39,120 bases of DNA from Nitrospirota bacterium (lineage in GTDB: Bacteria > Nitrospirota > Nitrospiria > Nitrospirales > Nitrospiraceae): assembly GCA_022545705.1 (NCBI GenBank), contig JACZQN010000006.1, positions 451 through 39,570 of the forward strand, given 5' to 3'. A program made the translations under genes and the position numbers. A model generated the notes under the pieces. The model was given only the letters and a program-made list of their open reading frames with translations, made no database searches and was not told the DNA's origin. The number at the start of each line of letters is the position of its first letter. Position 1 is the stretch's first letter. This document shows positions 7,925 to 14,687 of the stretch, piece by piece.

Positions 7925-8305
7925 ATGGCTCGAGCAGCCTATAAGCGAGCGGTCCGAGTGGCGGACCAAATCCGGATGGAGGTGGCAGATATCCTCATGC
8001 GCAAAACGAAGGATCCGCGGGTTGGGTGCGTCACGGTGACCGATGTAGAGTTGACCAACGATCTCCGGGTGGCGCGGATCTTCGTGACGACGAGAGAAGG
8101 CGCCCAGCATGAGGCGGATGCATTGGCCGGGCTGGCGAACGCGGGCGGCTTCATTCGAGCTGAGCTTGGTCGTCGACTGAACTTGCGCTATACCCCGGAC
8201 CTGATCTTTCAGAAGGACACGGCCGGGCCTCAGGCGGACCGCGTCCTGACACTCCTTGAACAGGTTGAGGCTGAGGCTCGACCTCAACCTGAGCCTGAGC
8301 CTTGA
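7925..8305 (+). CDS. rbfA: Ribosome-binding factor A
   Basis: 126 aa. The KH-like RbfA fold is indicated by RVADQIRMEVADILMRKTKDPRVG, then VTVTDVELTNDLRVARIFVT and the late LRYTPDLIFQKD, with a short Pro/Glu tail. RbfA binds the immature 30S subunit and helps 16S rRNA maturation, especially in the cold. No Shine-Dalgarno is visible before the ATG: the sequence there belongs to the end of the inverted-repeat element, so initiation may be leaderless-like or depend on RNA structure. It is followed at once by truB. Confidence 0.94.
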   Translation: MARAAYKRAVRVADQIRMEVADILMRKTKDPRVGCVTVTDVELTNDLRVARIFVTTREGAQHEADALAGLANAGGFIRAELGRRLNLRYTPDLIFQKDTAGPQADRVLTLLEQVEAEARPQPEPEP

Positions 8306-8329
8306 TTGCTGATCGAAGGAGGACGAAGA

Positions 8330-9316
8330 GTGGGAGCAACAGGCGTGAACGTGGCAGCTCGGCCTGTTCTGTGCGACGGCCTTCTCAACGTCAACAAGCC
8401 GATGGGGTGGACATCGCACGACGTCGTCGCCAAGCTTCGAAGTCTCCTCAAAGGACTCCGAATTGGCCATGCGGGCACCCTCGATCCTGCGGCGACCGGG
8501 GTCCTGCCGGTCCTGGTTGGCCGGGGGACCCGGCTCGCCGAATATTTGATGGACTGGGATAAGGAGTACCTCGCTGTCTTGCGCTTAGGGGAGACGACCG
8601 ACACGCAGGATGCCACCGGCATAGTGGTCGAGCGACATCCTACGGACGATCTCAGGGATGAGGAGATCCGAACCGTCGTCTCCCGGTTTCGGGGCCGACT
8701 CGCTCAGGTGCCGCCGATGTATTCGGCGGTGAAGGTCGGAGGCGTTCCACTGTACAAGGCTGCACGCGCAGGGCTCACCGTGCAACGTGGACCGCGCGAA
8801 GTGACCGTGCAGAGGATTGAGGTCCGGGAGATCGCGGGCCGGGATGTCACACTCCACCTCGTGTGCTCCAAGGGTACCTACGTCAGGACCTTGTGTGCGG
8901 ACATCGGAGAGGCGTTGCGCGTTGGGGGGCATCTGCTGGCCTTGGAGCGCAGGCGAGTCGGTCCGCTGACTGTCGAACGTGCGCTCACGATTGAAGAGCT
9001 GAGTTCTGAGGTGCTGCTCGGGCGACTGACCGAGGTCCTGATTCCGATGGATACCACGCTTGAGCACTTCCCGGCTGCCCTGGTTGACGAGGTCACCGCG
9101 GGCCGGATCCTGCACGGGGTGCCGGTCCCATTGCGCGCGGTGAGGTGGGAACAGCGAGAGTGCCACGAGGCGACTGGACAGCCGATTCGTCTCAAGGACC
9201 TCTCTGGACGCTTACTCGCGCTCGGGAAGATCTCTGTCCCCGGGTCGGCGTCTGCAGGACCTCAGGCGACGCCGGAACCACGGGTGGCGATTCTCAAGGT
9301 GTTGGCAGACCCGTGA
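8330..9316 (+). CDS. truB: tRNA pseudouridine(55) synthase TruB
   Basis: 328 aa from the GTG at 8330. This start is chosen because AAGGAGGA lies about 7 nt upstream; the longer frame opens only with a TTG overlapping the rbfA end. Motifs are GLLNVNKPMGWTSHDVV, the catalytic-aspartate loop HAGTLDPAATGVLPVLVG, the YSAVKVGG.PLYKAAR block and the CSKGTYVRTLCADIG block. A C-terminal PUA-like part follows. It makes pseudouridine 55 in the T-loop of tRNAs. The C-terminal region is less conserved by eye and ends with an Ala/Pro-rich linker. Confidence 0.95.
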   Translation: MGATGVNVAARPVLCDGLLNVNKPMGWTSHDVVAKLRSLLKGLRIGHAGTLDPAATGVLPVLVGRGTRLAEYLMDWDKEYLAVLRLGETTDTQDATGIVVERHPTDDLRDEEIRTVVSRFRGRLAQVPPMYSAVKVGGVPLYKAARAGLTVQRGPREVTVQRIEVREIAGRDVTLHLVCSKGTYVRTLCADIGEALRVGGHLLALERRRVGPLTVERALTIEELSSEVLLGRLTEVLIPMDTTLEHFPAALVDEVTAGRILHGVPVPLRAVRWEQRECHEATGQPIRLKDLSGRLLALGKISVPGSASAGPQATPEPRVAILKVLADP

Positions 9317-9376
9317 TGAAGTCGTCAATTCTTCAATGACTGGATGGGTTAGTTAAGAGGAGGGGAGGAGAGAGCA

Positions 9377-9646
9377 ATGGCCTTGACGAGGGAAGCGAAG
9401 AGGGAGGTGGTGCAACGCCACCGACGGCACGAGAGCGATACGGGTTCTCCCGAGGTGCAGATTGCGATTCTGACGAATCGCATCACGTATCTGACAGAAC
9501 ACTTTAAGTCGCATAAGAAGGATCACCACTCGCGCAGAGGCTTGCTGCAATTGGTCGGGAGACGCCGCCGACTGCTTGACTATCTACGGCGGATTGACAA
9601 TGGGAGATATCGTGCCATGTTGGAGCGGCACGGAATCCGGAAATAA
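9377..9646 (+). CDS. rpsO: 30S ribosomal protein S15
   Basis: 89 aa, exact family length. It has the S15 pattern [24 protein letters not shown], followed by [24 protein letters not shown]. It binds the 16S rRNA central domain. The purine-rich GAGGGGAGGAGAG precedes the ATG. The truB-rpsO-pnp order is conserved widely. S15 represses its own translation in several bacteria; no specific operator could be recognised here. Confidence 0.97.
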   Translation: MALTREAKREVVQRHRRHESDTGSPEVQIAILTNRITYLTEHFKSHKKDHHSRRGLLQLVGRRRRLLDYLRRIDNGRYRAMLERHGIRK

Positions 9647-9688
9647 CATCTCGCCCGGAGAGTGCGTACGCATCGTCTGGGGCTGTCA

Positions 9689-9765
9689 CCACAGGTGAAC
9701 ACGGACATGGGCTCAAGGCTGGTCCTAAGCCCAGCAGTTGAGCCCATCTCTGTGGACATCTGTGG
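9689..9765 (+). promoter_or_regulatory. Large hairpin in the rpsO-pnp leader, candidate RNase III/PNPase control site
   Basis: ATGGGCTCAA (9707-9716) pairs perfectly with TTGAGCCCAT (9738-9747), with an inner GCTGG/CCAGC stem. Outside it, CCACAG (9689-9694) can pair with CTGTGG at either 9750-9755 or 9760-9765. There is no T-run, so it is not a terminator. In E. coli the same intergenic position holds the stem cut by RNase III that lets PNPase control its own mRNA. Confidence 0.6.
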
Positions 9766-9791
9766 GACAGGGCGAAGAGAGGACAGGAAGA

Positions 9792-11906
9792 ATGGTACAT
9801 GTGGTTGAAATTGAAGTTGCTGGCCGCCTACTGCGGCTGGAAACGGGTCGGATGGCGAAACTGTCGGATGGGGCCGTGCTGGCCTCTTATGGGGATACCG
9901 TGGTGTTGGCGACCGCCGTGTCCTCCCAGACCGTGAGGCCGAACGTGGACTTTCTGCCCCTGACCGTGAATTACCAGGAGAAGGCCTATGCCGCCGGCAA
10001 GATCCCCGGCGGCTACTTTAAGCGTGAAGGACAACCGTCGGAAAAGGAGGTGTTGACGAGTCGGTTGATTGATCGGCCGTTTCGACCGCTCTTTCCGCAC
10101 GGCTATTACTTCGACACGCAAGTGATTGTGTCCGTTCTGTCTGCGGATCAAGTGGGCTCATCGGATGTGGTGGGGATCACCGCCGGCTCCGCAGCGCTGA
10201 CATTGTCTCACATCCCATTCAACGGACCGGTCGCCGGCGTGAAAATCGGTCGCGTGAACGGCCGGCTGGTGGTGAACCCGGACCTCGCGGCATTCGATGC
10301 CGGTGAGCTCCAGCTTGTCGTCGCCGGCACGGCCGATGCGGTGATGATGGTCGAGGCTGGGGCAAACGAGCTGCCGGAGTCCGTGATGATCGAGGCGATC
10401 GAGCTGGCCCACGCCGAGATCAAGAAGATCGTGGAAAAAGTCCTCGAGTTGAAGGCGTTGGCCGGTCGGCCCAAGCGGGATGTACATGTCGAGGAAATCC
10501 CCCCGGCGTTAAAAGATCGAGTCCGCCAACGGGTGGCTGGGCCAATCCGGGAGGCCATTTTTATCCCCAACAAAACAGCCAGGCAGGAGCGCCTGGATCA
10601 GATCCTTCAAGAGGCGGTCGACACATTGAAGACGGAGGATCCTGACAACGAGCGCCACATTAAGATCTCGTTCCACGAACTCGAGTACTCTGAGGTCCGG
10701 AACATGATCCTGGAGCGTGGCAGCCGGGCGGACGGCCGTGGGCCCACTGAGATCCGGCCCATCACCTGCGAGGTCAGTGTGCTCCCTCGCACCCACGGTT
10801 CAGCACTCTTCACGCGCGGAGAAACGCAGAGCCTTGCCGTGGCGACGCTCGGGACGACCCAGGACGAGCAGCGCATCGACGCCCTCGAAGGGGAGTATTA
10901 CCGGACGTTCATGTTGCATTACAACTTTCCCCCGTTCAGTGTCGGAGAAACACGACCGCTGCGCTCGCCTGGGCGGCGAGAAGTGGGACATGGAGCCCTG
11001 GCGGCACGCGCGCTGCGGCCGGTCATTCCGGGGAAGGAGGTCTTTCCCTATACGCTCCGCCTGGTGTCCGATATCCTGGAGTCGAACGGCTCCTCTTCGA
11101 TGGCCACGGTCTGCGGCGGGAGCTTGGCGCTGATGGATGCAGGCGTGCCGATCAGAGAACCGGTGGCCGGAATTGCCATGGGCCTCATTAAGGAAGGCGA
11201 CCGCGTCGTGGTGCTGTCGGACATCCTGGGGCTCGAGGATCACTTAGGCGACATGGATTTCAAGGTCACGGGAACCAGACACGGCGTCACCGCGTTGCAG
11301 GTGGACGTCAAGATCGCCGGCATTACGCCGGAGCTGATGCGACAGGCGTTGGAACAAGCCCGGACGGGGCGCCTCTACATCTTAGATCGGATGGTCGAGG
11401 CGCTGTCCGCACCGAGGCCGAATCTCTCGCCGTTCGCGCCGCGCATCTTCACGATGAAGATCAAGCAGGACAGGATCCGTGATGTCATTGGGCCGGGCGG
11501 CAAAATGATCCGCAGCATCATTGCCGAGTGTGGCGTGAAGATCAATGTTGAGGATACGGGTGAGATCACCATCGCAGCCGTCGACGAACAGTCTGCGCAA
11601 AAGGCCAAGGATATAATCCATCGGCTGACAGAAGAAGTTGAAGTGGGAAAAATTTATCTCGGCACGGTCCGGAAGATTATGGACTTCGGCGCCTTCGTTG
11701 AGATCCTGCCCGGCACGGATGGGTTCGTACATATTTCCCAGCTTGCCCCCCGCCGGGTGAACGCCGTGTCGGAGGAAGTGTCGCAAGGCGAACAAATTCT
11801 GGTCAAGGTGCTGGAGGTGGACAGGCAAGGGAAAATCCGTCTCAGTAGGAAGGAAGCCATGGCGGCTCAGGATGCCGTGCCTGCAAAGGAGCCCTCCGCC
11901 GGGTAG
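9792..11906 (+). CDS. pnp: Polyribonucleotide nucleotidyltransferase (PNPase)
   Basis: 704 aa from ATG 9792, supported by GAGAGGACAGGAAG just upstream; the frame extends 18 codons further but that part overlaps the leader hairpin region. Two RNase PH domains (about 1-220 and 310-540), separated by a helical linker, carry FFKREGQPSEKE-type and SPGRREVGHGALA motifs. A KH domain (VIGPGGKMIRSI) and an S1 domain (GKIYLGTVRKIMDFGAFVEILPG) follow. It degrades RNA 3'-to-5' by phosphorolysis and is a degradosome component. The stop is 5 bp before the peptidase gene. Confidence 0.97.
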   Translation: MVHVVEIEVAGRLLRLETGRMAKLSDGAVLASYGDTVVLATAVSSQTVRPNVDFLPLTVNYQEKAYAAGKIPGGYFKREGQPSEKEVLTSRLIDRPFRPLFPHGYYFDTQVIVSVLSADQVGSSDVVGITAGSAALTLSHIPFNGPVAGVKIGRVNGRLVVNPDLAAFDAGELQLVVAGTADAVMMVEAGANELPESVMIEAIELAHAEIKKIVEKVLELKALAGRPKRDVHVEEIPPALKDRVRQRVAGPIREAIFIPNKTARQERLDQILQEAVDTLKTEDPDNERHIKISFHELEYSEVRNMILERGSRADGRGPTEIRPITCEVSVLPRTHGSALFTRGETQSLAVATLGTTQDEQRIDALEGEYYRTFMLHYNFPPFSVGETRPLRSPGRREVGHGALAARALRPVIPGKEVFPYTLRLVSDILESNGSSSMATVCGGSLALMDAGVPIREPVAGIAMGLIKEGDRVVVLSDILGLEDHLGDMDFKVTGTRHGVTALQVDVKIAGITPELMRQALEQARTGRLYILDRMVEALSAPRPNLSPFAPRIFTMKIKQDRIRDVIGPGGKMIRSIIAECGVKINVEDTGEITIAAVDEQSAQKAKDIIHRLTEEVEVGKIYLGTVRKIMDFGAFVEILPGTDGFVHISQLAPRRVNAVSEEVSQGEQILVKVLEVDRQGKIRLSRKEAMAAQDAVPAKEPSAG

Positions 11907-11911
11907 CCAGT

Positions 11912-13165
11912 ATGTATCGGAAGGTCATTTTGAAAAACGGACTCCGTGTGGTTGCTGAGCGCCTGCCGGAACTCAGATCCGTCACGATCGGCCTCTGGGT
12001 CAATGTCGGCTCACGCGACGAAGTCCATGGCGAGGAGGGGTACTCTCACTTTATCGAGCACATGTTCTTCAAGGGGACCACCAGCAGGTCCGCCGCCCAG
12101 ATCTCGCGCGAGATTGATGCCCTTGGTGGGGAACTGAATGCCTTTACCACGCGTGAGACCACGACCTTGTACGTCAAGGTGCTGGACCAGCACCTGAAGC
12201 CTGCGCTCACCCTGCTCTCCGACCTGTTTCATCGCTCCCGATTCGATCCGAGGGACGTGGAAAAGGAAAAGCAGGTCGTGTTGGAAGAAGTCCGGACGGT
12301 CCAAGATGACCCCGAAGATTTCCTCCAGGAACTGCACACCCGCCAGACGCTTCATCGGCACCCGCTTGGTCGGCCCATTCTGGGCGAAGTCGCCACGATC
12401 CAGCGGCTGCGCCGCAAGGATCTGCTGCAATATATGGAGACCCATTATCATCCGCTGGAAACGGTGCTCGCGGTAGCGGGCAATTTTCAGTTCAAGACCT
12501 TGATCCCACTGGTTGAGGACGCGTTCGGCTCGTTTCAAGGCCACGGCCGGCCTCATGTGAGCCGGTGGCCGCCTGAAGTGGTCGGAGGGGTCTTGGTTCA
12601 CCGGAAACCTCTGGAGCAGGCCCACCTGTGCCTCGGCCTCAAAGGGATCCCCATTGACCATAAAGATCGCTATGCGGCGTACGTGCTCAATGCAGTGCTG
12701 GGTGGCAGTGTCAGTTCTCGGCTTTTTCACGAGATCCGAGAGAAGCGGGGGCTCGCCTATTCGATCTATTCGTATCTGTCGACTTATTCAGACGGCGGGA
12801 CGCTGACTGTGTACGCGGCCTCGCGTCCGCGTGAGGCGCCGCGGGTCGTCGAACTGACCACCCGTGAGATCCGACGGTTGCGCGCCAGCGGCCTGGACCG
12901 GAAGGAGCTACAACGGGCAAAGAATCAGATGAAGGGCAATGTGATGTTGAGCTTGGAAAGTAGCCATAGCCGGATGCACAAGCTCGCCAAGGATGAGCTG
13001 TCCCGAGGCCGACATGCCTCGCTCGAAGAAATCCTCGAAGACATCGACCGTGTGTCGGACGACCAGGTTTCCCGACTGAGCAGCGAGCTACTGGACCCCC
13101 GGTATCTGGCCGTCACGGCACTCGGACCGGTTTCTCAACGTGGCCTGAGTCAGGCCATTTGCTGA
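11912..13165 (+). CDS. M16 family zinc peptidase (processing-protease-like)
   Basis: 417 aa. The inverted zinc motif HFIEH is at residues 46-50 in YSHFIEHMFFKGT, with the downstream metal-ligand glutamate in the EKEKQVVLEEV segment around 120-130. The C-terminal half contains the R/Y substrate-binding segment LFHEIREKRGLAYSIYSY. It therefore looks like a catalytic M16B subunit (PqqL/MPP-beta-like, as B. subtilis YmxG, which also lies next to pnp). No signal peptide, so probably cytoplasmic. Its substrate is unknown. It is the last gene of the rimP operon and lies 5 bp after pnp. Confidence 0.92.
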   Translation: MYRKVILKNGLRVVAERLPELRSVTIGLWVNVGSRDEVHGEEGYSHFIEHMFFKGTTSRSAAQISREIDALGGELNAFTTRETTTLYVKVLDQHLKPALTLLSDLFHRSRFDPRDVEKEKQVVLEEVRTVQDDPEDFLQELHTRQTLHRHPLGRPILGEVATIQRLRRKDLLQYMETHYHPLETVLAVAGNFQFKTLIPLVEDAFGSFQGHGRPHVSRWPPEVVGGVLVHRKPLEQAHLCLGLKGIPIDHKDRYAAYVLNAVLGGSVSSRLFHEIREKRGLAYSIYSYLSTYSDGGTLTVYAASRPREAPRVVELTTREIRRLRASGLDRKELQRAKNQMKGNVMLSLESSHSRMHKLAKDELSRGRHASLEEILEDIDRVSDDQVSRLSSELLDPRYLAVTALGPVSQRGLSQAIC

Positions 13166-13244
13166 ACACAGAGGCCCAACCAGAAAAATCATAACTCATT
13201 GTTTTTTCTTTACTAGTTGATCGTCAATCCTGCCGAATATTTTC

Positions 13245-13273
13245 TTGACAAGCCTGGGGTGATTGAGTAGGAT
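13245..13273 (+). promoter_or_regulatory. Near-consensus sigma-70 promoter for the secreted-protein pair
   Basis: TTGACA (13245-13250), 17-bp spacer, TAGGAT (13268-13273). Transcription would begin near 13280, giving a leader of about 115 nt before the ATG at 13395. The rest of the 13166-13394 gap is AT-richer than the neighbourhood and holds no gene. Confidence 0.65.
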
Positions 13274-13394
13274 TGGGCCCTGTTTCCCAGGCCTCTTCTA
13301 TAGTTTTTTCGGGACGTCGTTGCAATGTTGTTCACAGGTGAAGGCTGGCTGATACGCAGGTCTTGATTTCTTTTTACTTAAGGAGGTGCGAGTG

Positions 13395-13898
13395 ATGAAG
13401 AAGGGCGTAGTCATAGCTGCGGTTGCGGTCTTTCTTCTTTCAGGCGTGATAACAGCGGGAGTGGTCGCTGATGCTGATGCAGCGGCAACGCACTCGATCG
13501 TGAATAATATGGAAATGCAGGGCAAGCCGGTGAGCTCCTTGAAGGGACGGGTCTTTGCCCAGTGGGCGGACAACCCGGACGGAGAGGTTCTGTTCGGCAT
13601 TCAATACTGGAACACGGGCGAGCCGGCTTCAGGAGACCCCAGCGGGCGGATTTCCTCGGATTTGGACGTACGCCTTCCGGACCCGCTCTTCGTGTGCTGC
13701 GCGTGGGGTTTTGTAGGTGGAACTGACAAGAACAGCCCCTATGCAGGGTGGTACACGCCCGGGACCACGGTTCGTCTCAAGGTGAAGGACAAGGCGCTGA
13801 TGGACCGACTCATCAAGGATTCGCAGGATCTGGTGTCCATGAAAGTGAACCTTAGTGGCCGGACGATCACAGGGTACAAGCTCCTCGAGAGCGATTAA
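13395..13898 (+). CDS. Unrecognised secreted protein A
   Basis: 167 aa from ATG 13395, chosen because AGGAGG (13381-13386) lies 8 nt upstream. Residues 1-31 are a classical signal peptide (MKK, hydrophobic core, ADAAA end), so it is exported. I do not recognise the family. The mature part has a KGRVFAQW strand near 50-57, a vicinal cysteine pair C101-C102, a GTTVRLKVKDKALMDRLIKD segment (123-142) and a final SGRTITGYKL strand. The pattern 'GRV..., ..V.LKVKDK..., L...V, SGR.I' resembles small OB-like beta-barrels, and part of it recurs in the next gene. Strong promoter and Shine-Dalgarno suggest high expression. Confidence 0.8.
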   Translation: MKKGVVIAAVAVFLLSGVITAGVVADADAAATHSIVNNMEMQGKPVSSLKGRVFAQWADNPDGEVLFGIQYWNTGEPASGDPSGRISSDLDVRLPDPLFVCCAWGFVGGTDKNSPYAGWYTPGTTVRLKVKDKALMDRLIKDSQDLVSMKVNLSGRTITGYKLLESD

Positions 13899-13946
13899 TT
13901 CATTGTGCAGTCGTGAGGGGTTCTCGGTCGCACCTCTTTAAAGGGT

Positions 13947-13964
13947 ATTCTTAATAATGAGAAT
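13947..13964 (+). promoter_or_regulatory. Small inverted repeat just before the Shine-Dalgarno of secreted protein B
   Basis: ATTCTTA (13947-13953) and TGAGAAT (13958-13964) form an inverted repeat with one mismatch and a 4-nt centre. The AATAATGAGAAT portion resembles two of the three hexamers of a Fur box, but the third does not match. It could be an operator or an mRNA hairpin; a regulator cannot be assigned. Confidence 0.3.
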
Positions 13965-13985
13965 TGTTGAAGGAGGGTTATGATC

Positions 13986-14633
13986 ATGGGACTCTTTAAG
14001 AAAGGCTTGGCGCTCGTTGGCGCCATGGCCGTGGTTGTCGGGATGGTTTCGACCGCCTGGGCCATCGAGGCATTCCAGGAGCGGTTTGAGTGGGGGGATA
14101 TGAGCAAGCCCACCACGATCCAGGGCCGCGTGATTGTGCTGGACCCGTATGACAAGGCGGTGTGGATCAACACCGCGGTCTTCGGCGGGAACGCCGAGAG
14201 CGGCTATTGGTGGCAGATAACTCATCCGGGGAAAAATCTAAAATTCTACGCGAAGAACGACAAGGTCTGGAACCAGCTCAAGGCCATGGCCCGTCCGGGT
14301 GCTGGTCCGACAGCCGCGAAGCAAGTGCCGCCCGCGACCGCAGCCACCCTGATCGAGTTCGTGGCCACGGAGCCCGAGCAGAACCATCGGGTCATCCACT
14401 CGCTGAAGAAGATCAAGGAAGTTGTGGGCACGCCCGGCAAGACGGCCGGCATTATGGCCTTGCACGCAGGTTGTACTGACGAGACTTCCGCAAAGTGTAA
14501 CAAGGCCAGGCAGAAGATTGCGACGGCCCCCAAGGCACTCCCTCGGATGCCGTATGACGTGATGATTCCGGGTGGCACGGCGGTGGGAGGCCTCACCCGT
14601 TTTTCGCCTGACTATAACAGCCAAGTGAAGTAA
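13986..14633 (+). CDS. Unrecognised secreted protein B, possible paralogue of A
   Basis: 215 aa from ATG 13986; the upstream ATG at 13980 is only 2-3 nt from the AAGGAGGG site, too close. The signal peptide ends at AWA (residue 26). No family recognised. A TIQGRVIVLDPYDKAVWINT segment (44-63) and a GKNLKFYAKNDKVWNQLKAM segment (82-101) line up in order and spacing style with GRV... and ...LKVKDKALMDRL in protein A. The second half (102-215) has no counterpart there. It contains C163 and C171 in a CTDETSAKC loop, which could form a disulfide. It lies 87 bp after protein A with its own Shine-Dalgarno; both end at the terminator at 14655. Confidence 0.8.
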   Translation: MGLFKKGLALVGAMAVVVGMVSTAWAIEAFQERFEWGDMSKPTTIQGRVIVLDPYDKAVWINTAVFGGNAESGYWWQITHPGKNLKFYAKNDKVWNQLKAMARPGAGPTAAKQVPPATAATLIEFVATEPEQNHRVIHSLKKIKEVVGTPGKTAGIMALHAGCTDETSAKCNKARQKIATAPKALPRMPYDVMIPGGTAVGGLTRFSPDYNSQVK

Positions 14634-14654
14634 GCTTTTTTGGAGAGGATTCAG

Positions 14655-14687
14655 AGCGGTGCCTCGTCAAGGGGCACCGCTTTTTTT
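14655..14687 (+). terminator. Strong intrinsic terminator after the secreted-protein pair
   Basis: AGCGGTGCC (14655-14663) pairs perfectly with GGCACCGCT (14673-14681), followed by seven T residues (14681-14687). The convergent mutS stop codon overlaps the end of the T-run, so this element insulates two convergent operons. Confidence 0.92.

Noticed and set aside
10940-11010. Possible frameshift in pnp near the SPGRREVGHGALA motif
   Set aside because: The frame is continuous from 9792 to 11906 and the SPGRRE, SNGSSS and KH/S1 motifs follow in the same frame; only the usual 'RRMGSPG' wording differs slightly.
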